Shown piece by piece: positions 16,115 to 23,093 of a stretch of 35,388 nt of DNA (position 1 is the stretch's first letter; the number at the start of each line of letters is the position of its first letter). Source of the stretch: Candidatus Microbacterium stercoravium. GTDB taxonomy: Bacteria; Actinomycetota; Actinomycetes; Actinomycetales; Microbacteriaceae. A program made the position numbers and the translations under genes. Under the pieces are notes generated by a model. The model was given only the letters and a program-made list of their open reading frames with translations, had not been told where the DNA came from and searched no databases. The stretch spans positions 1 to 35,388 of the forward strand of contig DXAM01000114.1 of NCBI GenBank assembly GCA_019117025.1, in the 5' to 3' direction.

Positions 16115-17138
16115 GAACAAGACAGTCGACCTCGATCTGGCTCGGGGCATCGCTCCCGGCAAGGAGCAGAAGTCCCGGAAGCGCATGGTGGTCGTGACCG
16201 GCAGGTCGCACCCCGAGCTCGCGGCGGACGTCGCTCGGCACCTGGGCATCCAGCTCGCGCCGACGGAGCATCGCACGTTCGCGTCGGGCGAGATCTACAC
16301 GAGGTTCTCGGTCTCGATGCGCGGCACCGACGTGTTCCTGGTGCAGTCGTTCGGCGACAACATCAATGAGGATCTCATGGAGATGCTCATCATGCTCGAC
16401 GCGCTCAAGCGCGCCTCGGCGAAGCGCGTGACCGTCGTCGTGCCGTACTACCCGTATTCGCGGCAGGACAAGAAGGGGCGCGGGCGCGAGCCGATCTCCG
16501 CGCGCCTGGTCACCGACCTCATCGCGACGGCGGGCGCCGACCGCATCATGAGCGTCGACCTGCACGCCTCGCAGATCCAGGGCTTCTTCAACGGCCCGGT
16601 CGACCACCTCTTCGCGAAGCCGGTCCTCGAGACGCACTTCCTCGAGACGCTGACCGCCGAGGAGCGCGACTCTCTCACCGTCGTCTCGCCCGACATGGGG
16701 CGCGTGCGCGTCGCCGACACGTGGAGCGACTCGCTCGGCGCGCCGCTCGCGATCATCCACAAGCGGCGCGACCCGAAGGTCGCCAACCAGATCTCGGTGC
16801 ACGAGATCGTCGGGTCGGTCAACGGACGCACCTGCCTGCTCGTCGACGACATGATCGACACGGCGGGAACGATCGTCAAGGCCGCCGAGGCGCTCAAGGC
16901 CAACGGCGCGCGCAAGGTCATTGTGGGTGCGACCCACGCGGTCTTCAGCGAGCCCGCGGTCGAGCGGCTGCAGGATCCGGCGGTCGATCGCGTCGTCGTC
17001 ACCGACACCGTTCCCGTGCCCGAGCACCGCCGCTTCGACGGCCTCACCGTGCTGTCGGCGGCTCCGCTGCTCGCCCGCGCGATCCAGGAGGTCTTCGAGG
17101 ACGGCTCCGTCACGAGCATGTTCGACGGAGCGGCCTGA
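16104..17138 (+). CDS. prs: Ribose-phosphate pyrophosphokinase (PRPP synthetase)
   Basis: Prs makes phosphoribosyl pyrophosphate from ribose 5-phosphate and ATP for nucleotide, histidine and tryptophan synthesis. Motifs include VVPYYPYSRQDKKGRGREP, SVDLHASQIQGFF, the SPDMGRVRVAD segment and the PRPP-binding loop LLVDDMIDTAGTI (about residues 245-258). At 344 residues it is longer than the usual 310-326 because of a charged, roughly 25-residue N-terminal extension before the conserved core; the ATG has GGAGAG about 8 bases upstream, inside glmU, which supports this start. It overlaps glmU by 11 bases; glmU-prs is a classic actinobacterial pair. Confidence 0.96.
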   Translation: MASKNKTVDLDLARGIAPGKEQKSRKRMVVVTGRSHPELAADVARHLGIQLAPTEHRTFASGEIYTRFSVSMRGTDVFLVQSFGDNINEDLMEMLIMLDALKRASAKRVTVVVPYYPYSRQDKKGRGREPISARLVTDLIATAGADRIMSVDLHASQIQGFFNGPVDHLFAKPVLETHFLETLTAEERDSLTVVSPDMGRVRVADTWSDSLGAPLAIIHKRRDPKVANQISVHEIVGSVNGRTCLLVDDMIDTAGTIVKAAEALKANGARKVIVGATHAVFSEPAVERLQDPAVDRVVVTDTVPVPEHRRFDGLTVLSAAPLLARAIQEVFEDGSVTSMFDGAA

Positions 17139-17150
17139 CCGGGTCGAGCT

Positions 17151-17191
17151 TCACAGCGGGGGCATAGCTGGTTCCATAGCCGATCCATAGA
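17151..17191 (+). promoter_or_regulatory. Four direct repeats, PhoP-box-like, upstream of the response regulator
   Basis: TCACAGC (17151-17157) is followed by GCATAGC, CCATAGC and CCATAGA, with cores at 17152, 17163, 17175 and 17186, spaced 11, 12 and 11 bases. OmpR/PhoP-family regulators bind such helical-turn-spaced direct repeats. The mycobacterial PhoP box, as I recall it, is TCACAGC-N4-TCACAGC, very close to this. It overlaps the -35 zone of the promoter at 17200-17205, so autoregulation is likely. Confidence 0.55.
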
Positions 17192-17199
17192 GAACGGCG

Positions 17200-17205
17200 C
17201 ACAAT
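17200..17205 (+). promoter_or_regulatory. -10 hexamer (CACAAT) of the two-component operon
   Basis: CACAAT ends 8 bases before ATG 17213. The upstream in-frame ATG at 17204 overlaps the hexamer itself, so 17213 is the better start and the mRNA is probably leaderless. Confidence 0.5.
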
Positions 17206-17212
17206 GGAGCAC

Positions 17213-17947
17213 ATGACGAACTCCGCGCCCGCATCCGCCCTCACCCGCCCCGACGGCACGCCCGTGCGCGTGCTGGTCGTCGACGACGAGCAGATGCTCA
17301 CCGATCTGCTGTCGATGGCCCTGCGCATGGAGGGGTGGGACGTGCGCACGGCGGCCAGCGGCTTCGAGGCGCTCGACGCGGTCAAGGAGTACCGCCCCGA
17401 CGCGCTCGTGCTCGACATCATGATGCCCGACCTCGACGGGATGAGCGTGCTGCAGCGTCTGCGCCAGCAGCAGAACATGGTGCCGGTGCTGTTCCTCACC
17501 GCGAAGGACGCCGTGTCCGATCGGGTCGCGGGCCTCACCGCCGGCGGCGACGACTACGTGACCAAGCCGTTCAGCCTCGAAGAGGTCGTCGCGCGGCTGC
17601 GCGCGCTCATGCGCCGGGCCGGAACCGCGCTCGCCGCCGAGCCCGAGCCGATCCTGCACGTCGGCGACCTGAGCCTCAACGAGGACAGCCACGAGGTGCT
17701 GCGCGCCGGCGTCGAGATCGAGCTGACGGCTACCGAGTTCGAGCTGTTGCGCTTCCTCATGCGCAACCCGCGCCGCGTCGTGTCGAAGTCGCAGATCCTC
17801 GATCGCGTCTGGAACTACGACTTCGGCGGCAAATCGAGCGTGGTCGAGCTGTACATCTCGTACCTGCGCAAGAAGATCGACGCCGGCCGCGAGCCGCTGA
17901 TCCACACCGTTCGGGGCGTCGGATACATGATCAAGGCGCCTCAGTGA
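17213..17947 (+). CDS. PhoP-like response regulator (OmpR family)
   Basis: This 244-residue two-component regulator has a receiver domain at about 18-132: acidic pair VVDDE, phosphoacceptor Asp68 (VLDIMMPD), Thr in FLTAKD and Lys118 (VTKPFS). It is followed by an OmpR-type winged helix at about 145-242, with WNYDFGG and RGVGYMI. The stretch GGDDYVTKPFSLEEVVARLR is the same as I recall in mycobacterial PhoP, and the overall pattern fits PhoP or TrcR-type regulators. Start ATG 17213 follows a -10 by 8 bases. Its stop overlaps the kinase start (GTGA). Four PhoP-like repeats lie in front, so it probably controls its own operon. The signal and regulon are not visible from sequence. Confidence 0.9.
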   Translation: MTNSAPASALTRPDGTPVRVLVVDDEQMLTDLLSMALRMEGWDVRTAASGFEALDAVKEYRPDALVLDIMMPDLDGMSVLQRLRQQQNMVPVLFLTAKDAVSDRVAGLTAGGDDYVTKPFSLEEVVARLRALMRRAGTALAAEPEPILHVGDLSLNEDSHEVLRAGVEIELTATEFELLRFLMRNPRRVVSKSQILDRVWNYDFGGKSSVVELYISYLRKKIDAGREPLIHTVRGVGYMIKAPQ

Positions 17948-19476
17948 CAGATCGCCTGCCGCCGCACGGCCCGGCGCGGCCCGCGGTCAATCGCCGCATG
18001 ACGCTGCAGAGCCGGCTGATGATCACGATCTTCGCGATCGTGGCGGTGATCATGCTCGTCATCTCGCTCGTGACGGGCGTTGTGCTGAGCAACGTGCTCA
18101 ACGGTCAGGCGGATGCGCGCGCGAACGAGGCGCTGACGAACCTCAAGAACGAGTTCGGCATCGGCATGCTCGACGGAACGGCGAAGGATCAGCTGCAGTC
18201 GGCGCAGGCGGCTCCCGGCACGCTCCTCGTGATCGTGAGCCCCTTCACGGGCACGACCGGCGCGATCGTGGGCAGCGACTACGAGCGCAATGTGCTGAAC
18301 GACGCCCAGATCGAGCGCATCATCGACGCGGCGCAGTCGAACCCGTCGTCGCCCCTCACGAGCGTGGTCCTCTCGGGCCTCGGCGGCTTCCGCGTCGGCG
18401 AGATCGCCCCGCGCGGATCCGGGGACACGATCGGCGTGTTCGGGCTGTCGACGGCGGGCGAGAGCGCCACGCTCCGCCAGATGCTCTGGGCGATCGGTTT
18501 CGCGACGATCGGCGGAATGCTGCTGCTCGGCATCGCGACCTCGGGCGTCATCCGCTCCGGCCTGCGTCCGCTCCGCGGCGTCGCGCAGACGGCCCAGCGG
18601 GTGTCCCGCCAGCGGCTCGATCAGGGCGACGTCTCGATCGCCGAGCGCGTGCCGTCGCACCTCGCCGACCCGGGGACGGAGGTCGGACAGGTCGGATCCG
18701 CGCTCAACACGCTCCTCGACCACGTCGAGGATTCGCTGTCGGCGCGTCAGCGCAACGAGGAGACGATGCGCAGCTTCGTCGCGGATGCGAGCCATGAGCT
18801 GCGTACGCCGCTCGCCTCGATCCGCGGATACAGCGAGCTGTCGCTGCGCGATGCGACCCTGAGCGATACCAGCCGCCAATCGCTGCAGCGCATCGAGGCG
18901 CAGTCGCAGCGCATGACGGGGCTCGTGGAGGACCTCCTGCTGCTCGCGCGCCTCGACGAGGGCAAGGAGCTCGTCTACGAGATGGTCGACCTCAACGAGG
19001 TCGTCGTGGATGCGGTCGCGGATCAGGCGATCGCCGGAATGGAGCATGACTGGGGCGCCGACGTGGGGGAGGAGCCCGTGCTCGTCGCGGGAGACCGCTC
19101 TCGGCTCACCCAGGTGGTGACGAATCTGCTCGCCAACGCGCGCACCCATACGCCCGAGGGGACCGCCGTCACCGTGGGCCTGCGCACGAGGGGCGAGGGG
19201 TCCGCGACCCGCGCGGTGCTGACGGTCACCGACACGGGGCCGGGGATCGATCAGGAGCTGCAGGAGAAGCTGTTCACACGTTTCATGCGCGCGGACACGT
19301 CGCGCGCGCGCAAGACGGGCGGATCCGGCCTCGGCCTGTCGATCGCGAAGGCGATCGTCGAGGCCCATCACGGCACGATCGCGGTGACGAGCAGGCCCGG
19401 TGAGACGACGTTCACAGTGGAGCTTCCGGCGAAGCCCGCCGCCGCGCAGACCGACGCCGAGGGGGCCGGAGAATGA
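17944..19476 (+). CDS. Sensor histidine kinase, PhoR-like
   Basis: This 510-residue membrane kinase is the partner of the regulator it overlaps by four bases. Order: cytoplasmic basic N-terminus, TM1 about 26-50, an extracellular sensor loop of about 130 residues without obvious cysteines, TM2 about 181-203, HAMP about 204-258, HisKA with phosphoacceptor His284 (ADASHELRTPLASIRGY), and HATPase with N box NLLANARTHTPEG, G1 DTGPGI and G2 GGSGLGLSI. It should autophosphorylate and pass phosphate to Asp68 of the regulator. GTG 17944 lies within the regulator stop. The TGA stop forms part of the loop of a strong terminator hairpin. Confidence 0.92.
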   Translation: MTDRLPPHGPARPAVNRRMTLQSRLMITIFAIVAVIMLVISLVTGVVLSNVLNGQADARANEALTNLKNEFGIGMLDGTAKDQLQSAQAAPGTLLVIVSPFTGTTGAIVGSDYERNVLNDAQIERIIDAAQSNPSSPLTSVVLSGLGGFRVGEIAPRGSGDTIGVFGLSTAGESATLRQMLWAIGFATIGGMLLLGIATSGVIRSGLRPLRGVAQTAQRVSRQRLDQGDVSIAERVPSHLADPGTEVGQVGSALNTLLDHVEDSLSARQRNEETMRSFVADASHELRTPLASIRGYSELSLRDATLSDTSRQSLQRIEAQSQRMTGLVEDLLLLARLDEGKELVYEMVDLNEVVVDAVADQAIAGMEHDWGADVGEEPVLVAGDRSRLTQVVTNLLANARTHTPEGTAVTVGLRTRGEGSATRAVLTVTDTGPGIDQELQEKLFTRFMRADTSRARKTGGSGLGLSIAKAIVEAHHGTIAVTSRPGETTFTVELPAKPAAAQTDAEGAGE

Positions 19477-19492
19477 TCTCCGGCCCCCTCGG
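19457..19492. terminator. Bidirectional terminator hairpin between the kinase gene and gnd
   Basis: A perfect 16-base stem (19457-19472 with 19477-19492, core GGGGGCCGGAGA) closes on the 4-base loop ATGA, which contains the end of the kinase gene including its TGA. It lies between convergent genes and can serve both strands. No T-run follows, as is usual for high-GC actinobacterial terminators. Confidence 0.75.
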
Positions 19493-19509
19493 TCGTGCGA
19501 CGCTGGTCG

Positions 19510-20961
19510 TCAGTGCGTGTCTTCGGCCTCGACCTCGGAGCGGTCGCCCGACCACAGCGTGTGGAAGGTGCCCTCCTTGTCGATGCGCTTGTACGTGTGC
19601 GCACCGAAGAAGTCGCGCTGACCCTGCACGAGCGCGGCCGGCAGGCGGTCGGCGCGCAGGCCGTCGTAGTAGGCCAGCGACGAGCTGAACGCGGGCGAGG
19701 GGATGCCCGCCTGCGTCGCGGCGATCACGACGCGGCGCCACGCCGCCTGACCGCGCGTGAGCGCGTCGGCGAAGTAGGGCGCCGTCGCGAGCACGGGCAG
19801 CTCGGGCTGCTCGGCGTACGCGTCGGCGATGCGGTTCAGGAACTGCGCACGGATGATGCAGCCCTCCCGCCAGATCTTCGACACGGCGCCGAGGTCGATC
19901 GTCCAGTCGTACTCTTCGGCGCCCGCGCGGATCTCGTCGAAGCCCTGCGAGTACGCGATGATCTTCGAGGCGAACAGCGCCTGGGCGACGTCTTCGATGA
20001 AGGCATCGACATCGTCGACGTGGAACTCGACGTCGGGGCCGGGGAGCGTGCGCGCGACCTCGCGCTGCTCGGGGTGCGACGACAGCGAACGCGCGAACGT
20101 CGCCTCGGCGATGCCCGAGACGGGAACGCCGAGCGACAGCGCGGTCTGCACGGTCCATGCGCCGGTGCCCTTGGCGCCCGCCTGGTCGAGGATCACGTCG
20201 ACGAGCGGCTTGCCGGTGGCGGCATCGACCTGACGCAGCACCTCGGCAGTGATCTCGATCAGGTACGACTCGAGCTCGCCCTTGTTCCACGCCGCGAAGA
20301 CGTCGGCGATCTCGGCGGGCGTCTTGCCCGTGCCGCGCCGGATGAGGTCGTACGCCTCGGCGATGAGCTGCATGTCGGCATATTCGATGCCGTTGTGGAC
20401 CATCTTGACGAAGTGGCCCGCGCCGTCGTGACCGATGTGCGTGACGCAGGGCTCGCCGTCGTCGGCGACCGCCGCGATGGAGCGGAGGATCGGGCCGAGC
20501 GTGACCCACGACTCGTCGGAGCCGCCCGGCATGATGGAGGGCCCGTTGAGAGCGCCCTCCTCGCCGCCGGAGATGCCGGCGCCGACGAAGTTGATGCCCG
20601 TCTCGCGAACCGCCTTCTCGCGGCGGATCGTGTCGGGGAAGTAGGCGTTGCCGCCGTCGACGATGATGTCGCCGGGCTCGAAGACCTTGACGAGCTCGTC
20701 GATGACCGCGTCGGTGCCGCGGCCCGCCTTGACCATGATGATCGCGGTGCGCGGCTTCGAGAGGCTGGCGGCGAACTCCTCGTAGGAGAACGCGGGCAGG
20801 AAGCCGGCCTCGGGGTGCTGGGCGATCAGGTCGTCGGTCTTCTCGCGGCTGCGGTTGTACACCGCGACCGTGTTGCCCTCGCGGCTTGCGAGGTTGCGGG
20901 CGAGGTTCGAGCCCATAACGGCGAGGCCGACGACCCCGATGTTTGCGACAGCAGCGTTCAC
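19510..20961 (-). CDS. gnd: 6-phosphogluconate dehydrogenase (decarboxylating)
   Basis: Gnd oxidises and decarboxylates 6-phosphogluconate to ribulose 5-phosphate, making NADPH (oxidative pentose phosphate pathway). The protein has 483 residues. The dinucleotide site GLAVMG is at residues 12-17, followed by VYNRSREKTD. The signature HNGIEYADMQ holds catalytic Lys186 and Glu193, and the C-terminal all-helical domain is complete. GTG 20961 is chosen because AAGGAGA (20967-20973) sits six bases upstream; the ATG at 20988 would put that ribosome site inside the coding region. A TAGGCT -10 (21000-21005) and a 20-base palindrome (21033-21052) lie upstream. Confidence 0.95.
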   Translation of the reverse strand: MNAAVANIGVVGLAVMGSNLARNLASREGNTVAVYNRSREKTDDLIAQHPEAGFLPAFSYEEFAASLSKPRTAIIMVKAGRGTDAVIDELVKVFEPGDIIVDGGNAYFPDTIRREKAVRETGINFVGAGISGGEEGALNGPSIMPGGSDESWVTLGPILRSIAAVADDGEPCVTHIGHDGAGHFVKMVHNGIEYADMQLIAEAYDLIRRGTGKTPAEIADVFAAWNKGELESYLIEITAEVLRQVDAATGKPLVDVILDQAGAKGTGAWTVQTALSLGVPVSGIAEATFARSLSSHPEQREVARTLPGPDVEFHVDDVDAFIEDVAQALFASKIIAYSQGFDEIRAGAEEYDWTIDLGAVSKIWREGCIIRAQFLNRIADAYAEQPELPVLATAPYFADALTRGQAAWRRVVIAATQAGIPSPAFSSSLAYYDGLRADRLPAALVQGQRDFFGAHTYKRIDKEGTFHTLWSGDRSEVEAEDTH

Positions 20962-20999
20962 GCACGTCTCCTTAAGAGAGGAATTCACGATTCATTCCC

Positions 21000-21005
21000 A
21001 GCCTA
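21000..21005 (-). promoter_or_regulatory. -10 hexamer (TAGGCT) of gnd
   Basis: On the minus strand TAGGCT would start transcription near 20993, giving about a 32-base leader with the AAGGAGA ribosome site. The -35 region is unremarkable. The hexamer and following GGGA match those before the ABC-F gene. Confidence 0.4.
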
Positions 21006-21031
21006 CTCCGACGCTCGGGGCGCGAACCGAC

Positions 21032-21145
21032 TCAGTCGTCGTACGACGACTGGCGTCCGAGGGCGTACGCGCCGCCGATGAAGGTGACGACAGACACGGC
21101 CACGAGGGCGCCGATGACGAGTTCGAGGATGTGCGAGGCGTCCAT
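21032..21145 (-). CDS. Membrane microprotein, 37 aa
   Basis: An ATG opens 37 codons. A short polar start (MDASHILE) precedes one hydrophobic segment of about 22 residues (LVIGALVAVSVVTFIGGAYALG), and the tail is RQSSYDD. This is the profile of a single-pass membrane microprotein. AGGAG lies 10 bases before the ATG. It is not recognised as a known family. The gene sits upstream of gnd on the same strand and divergent from rplY, and could be the first gene of a gnd transcript. Reality rests on the clean transmembrane profile and the ribosome site. Confidence 0.55.
   Translation of the reverse strand: MDASHILELVIGALVAVSVVTFIGGAYALGRQSSYDD
21033..21052. repeat. 20-base perfect palindrome upstream of gnd
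   Basis: CAGTCGTCGT is followed directly by its exact reverse complement. It overlaps the last codons of the 37-aa ORF and lies just upstream of where the gnd -35 would be. It could be a binding site for a dimeric regulator. Confidence 0.5.
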
Positions 21146-21204
21146 GGTGAGGCGGCTCCTGAATCGGGGAGGGAAAAGGGAGGAGTGCGTAAGCACGCAC
21201 GGTG

Positions 21205-21388
21205 TCGACTCTATCTGAGCGATCGGGTACGATGAGACACGACCTCGGCGAGGGCGGCTGTTCTGCGGCCGCCGTTATCGACGCGGTGATGCGGTCCGGA
21301 AACGGTCTCCTCACGTGCTGCGTTCGAGTCGAGAGAACTTACCGGTACCCGCGGCCGATACCTCGCCGCGCACATCACAGGAGTGACC
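21205..21388 (+). promoter_or_regulatory. rplY promoter and long structured leader
   Basis: TCGACT (21205-21210), a 17-base spacer and TACGAT (21228-21233) predict a start near 21240, giving a leader of about 149 bases, unusual in this window. Within it GGCGGC (21253-21258) pairs with GCCGCC (21268-21273), and CCG-GAAA-CGG forms a small tetraloop hairpin near 21296-21305. AGGAG sits six bases before the ATG. L25 proteins bind 5S rRNA, so autoregulation through this leader is possible but not shown. Confidence 0.45.
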
Positions 21389-21991
21389 ATGAGCGACGAG
21401 AACAAGCTGTCCGCAGAGATCCGCACCGAGTTCGGCAAGGGCTTCGCCCGCCGCCTGCGCGCCGCGGGCAAGATCCCCGCCGTCGTGTACGGCCACGGAT
21501 CCGACGTCCGGCACGTTGCGCTCCCCGCGCACGAGACGGGCCTCATCGTCCGCTACGCGAACGCGATCATCACGCTCGACATCGACGGCGAGCAGCAGAT
21601 CGTCTTCGTGAAGGACGTACAGCGCGACCCGGTGCGCAGCATCATCGAGCACATCGACCTCGTCACGATCAAGCGCGGCGAGAAGATCGAGGTCGAGGTT
21701 CCGCTCCTGACCGAGGGCGAGACCTTCTCGGGTACGTACATGACGATGAGCGCGAACACGATCCGCGTGCTCGTCGACGCCCTCACGATCCCCGAGCACA
21801 TCACCGTCGACGTCGAGGGCCTCGAGGACGGCGCGCAGCTCTACGCGAAGGATGTCACGCTGCCTAAGGGCGCCGAGCTGCTCGACGACCCCGAGCTGCA
21901 CCTGATCTCGGTCACCGCGAACGCGACCTCCGACGAAGAGGACGAGGCCGCGGAGTCGGCCGAGGCCGTGGCGGAGAACGCCGCCGAGTAA
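21389..21991 (+). CDS. rplY: 50S ribosomal protein L25, long form (general stress protein Ctc)
   Basis: This 200-residue protein has an N-terminal 5S-rRNA-binding L25 domain (about 1-95; FGKGFARRLRAAGKIPAVVYG and FVKDVQRDP) and the C-terminal TL5/CTC beta domain (about 96-185), ending in a very acidic tail (EEDEAAESAEAVAENAAE). It sits on the central protuberance of the 50S subunit; the long form is linked to stress tolerance in Gram-positives. ATG 21389 has AGGAG at the right distance; an in-frame GTG six bases earlier overlaps that site. A strong terminator follows, then pth, the usual rplY-pth order. Confidence 0.95.
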   Translation: MSDENKLSAEIRTEFGKGFARRLRAAGKIPAVVYGHGSDVRHVALPAHETGLIVRYANAIITLDIDGEQQIVFVKDVQRDPVRSIIEHIDLVTIKRGEKIEVEVPLLTEGETFSGTYMTMSANTIRVLVDALTIPEHITVDVEGLEDGAQLYAKDVTLPKGAELLDDPELHLISVTANATSDEEDEAAESAEAVAENAAE

Positions 21992-22006
21992 GCATTCGAT
22001 ATCGTT

Positions 22007-22043
22007 CGGGGAGTGCGGCGCGAGCCGCGCTCCCCGTTTCGTT
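22007..22043 (+). terminator. Intrinsic terminator after rplY
   Basis: A 13-base stem (22007-22019 with 22024-22036, one T-G wobble at 22014/22029) closes on a GCGA tetraloop and is followed by TTTCGTT. It begins 15 bases after the rplY stop and ends 17 bases before the pth ATG, so pth needs its own promoter or read-through. Confidence 0.75.
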
Positions 22044-22060
22044 CTCAGAGGATCCTCGCG

Positions 22061-22642
22061 ATGGTCGATACCTGGCTGATCATGGGCCTCGGCAACCCCG
22101 GCCCCCGATACGAGCGCACGCGCCACAACGTCGGACAGCTGGTCGTCGACGAGATCGCGGCGCGCCGCGGCGAGAAATGGAAGCAGCACAGGGCCGGTGC
22201 GCGCGTCGCCGAGACATGGCTGCGCCCCGGCGGCCCGAAGCTCGTGCTGGCGAAGTCCAACGGATTCATGAACACCTCGGGCGGCCCGACATCCGCGCTC
22301 GCGACGTTCTACTCGATGGCGCCCGACCGTGTCATCGTCGTGCACGACGAGCTCGATATCCCCTTCGACGCACTGAAGCTGAAAACGGGCGGTGGACACG
22401 GCGGTCACAACGGGATCCGCGACATCGCCAAAGCGCTCGGCACGCCCGAGTTCGCCCGGGTGCGCGTCGGAATCGGCCGCCCGCCGGGGCGGCAGGACCC
22501 CGCGGACTGGGTGCTCAGCGAGTTCTCTCCGACCGAGCGCAGAACGCTTCCGATCCTCGTGGCGGATGCCGCGGACGCGGTGGAGCTGATCGTCGCCGAG
22601 GGGCTCACGGCGGCGCAGCAGAAGGTGCACGCGCCGCGCTGA
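22061..22642 (+). CDS. pth: Peptidyl-tRNA hydrolase
   Basis: Pth frees tRNA from stalled peptidyl-tRNA in the cytoplasm. The 193-residue protein has the family start GLGNPGPRYERTRHNVG with Asn12 and catalytic His22, the HDELDIP segment with its conserved Asp, and the GGGHGGHNGIRDI loop. ATG 22061 has AGAGGATC upstream as a moderate ribosome site. It sits between the rplY terminator and a convergent membrane-protein gene whose stop is only six bases away. Confidence 0.95.
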   Translation: MVDTWLIMGLGNPGPRYERTRHNVGQLVVDEIAARRGEKWKQHRAGARVAETWLRPGGPKLVLAKSNGFMNTSGGPTSALATFYSMAPDRVIVVHDELDIPFDALKLKTGGGHGGHNGIRDIAKALGTPEFARVRVGIGRPPGRQDPADWVLSEFSPTERRTLPILVADAADAVELIVAEGLTAAQQKVHAPR

Positions 22643-22648
22643 CCGGGA

Positions 22649-23065
22649 TCAGCCGACGAACGGCACGTTGCCGATGAGACCGGCGAGCAGAGCTTCCGGC
22701 ATGAAGGCCAGCAGGATCATCCATCCGATGCTCGCGATGACGATCGCCGCGATGCCCCATGCGCGTCCCCGGTTCACAGCGGTCGCGACGATGCCCTGCA
22801 CGAGGCCCCAGAGCGCGATGAGGGCGTGCACGATCCACGCGGCGACGAGGATTACGACCGCGACCACGGCACGGCTCAGAGTGTCCCAGAGCTGCGCCTC
22901 GGTCTCGTGCACCAGGTCGGGATAGTCGGTGAAGCGCACGAGCCGACCGAGGGCGAATCCCGACGCCCAGATCCCGGCGGCGCCGAGGATCAGCGCCGAC
23001 ACGGAGGCGAAGAATGCGACGATGCCGACGCCGCGACGAGGTCTGACGGGGGATAGAGCGCTCAC
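22649..23065 (-). CDS. Small integral membrane protein, 138 aa
   Basis: I do not recognise a named family. The protein has three clear hydrophobic segments (about 14-40, 66-90 and 101-130) and a short basic N-terminus (SPVRPRRG). The loop between the first two is acidic (DYPDLVHETEAQLWD). GTG 23065 is chosen because a TACTGT hexamer ends 7 bases before it; a longer open frame continues to 23611 but lies opposite mfd. It is divergent from mfd across 28 bases and convergent with pth. Confidence 0.7.
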   Translation of the reverse strand: MSALSPVRPRRGVGIVAFFASVSALILGAAGIWASGFALGRLVRFTDYPDLVHETEAQLWDTLSRAVVAVVILVAAWIVHALIALWGLVQGIVATAVNRGRAWGIAAIVIASIGWMILLAFMPEALLAGLIGNVPFVG

Positions 23066-23071
23066 GCGACC

Positions 23072-23077
23072 ACAGTA
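23072..23077 (-). promoter_or_regulatory. -10 hexamer (TACTGT) of the membrane-protein gene
   Basis: On the minus strand TACTGT ends 7 bases before GTG 23065, predicting a leaderless mRNA. Its -35 zone would fall within the first codons of mfd. Confidence 0.5.
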
Positions 23078-23081
23078 TCCG

Positions 23082-23087
23082 TAGAAT
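23082..23087 (+). promoter_or_regulatory. -10 hexamer (TAGAAT) of mfd
   Basis: TAGAAT ends 7 bases before GTG 23094, predicting a leaderless mfd mRNA. It lies 5 bases from the opposed -10 of the neighbouring gene, and its -35 zone falls within that gene. Confidence 0.6.
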
Positions 23088-23093
23088 CGTCGG

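Noticed and set aside
20962..20988. ATG 20988 as the gnd start
   Set aside because: It would place the AAGGAGA ribosome site inside the gene; GTG 20961 sits at the proper distance from it.
21185..21200. Hairpin GTGCGT-AAGC-ACGCAC between the microprotein and rplY
   Set aside because: Only six base pairs, no T-run and no gene end nearby; I cannot assign it a role.
21232..21867. Frame starting MRHDLGEGGCS in the rplY leader and running into rplY
   Set aside because: It looks protein-like at first but continues out of frame through rplY with Arg/His-rich sequence and its ATG overlaps the rplY -10. No ribosome site is seen.
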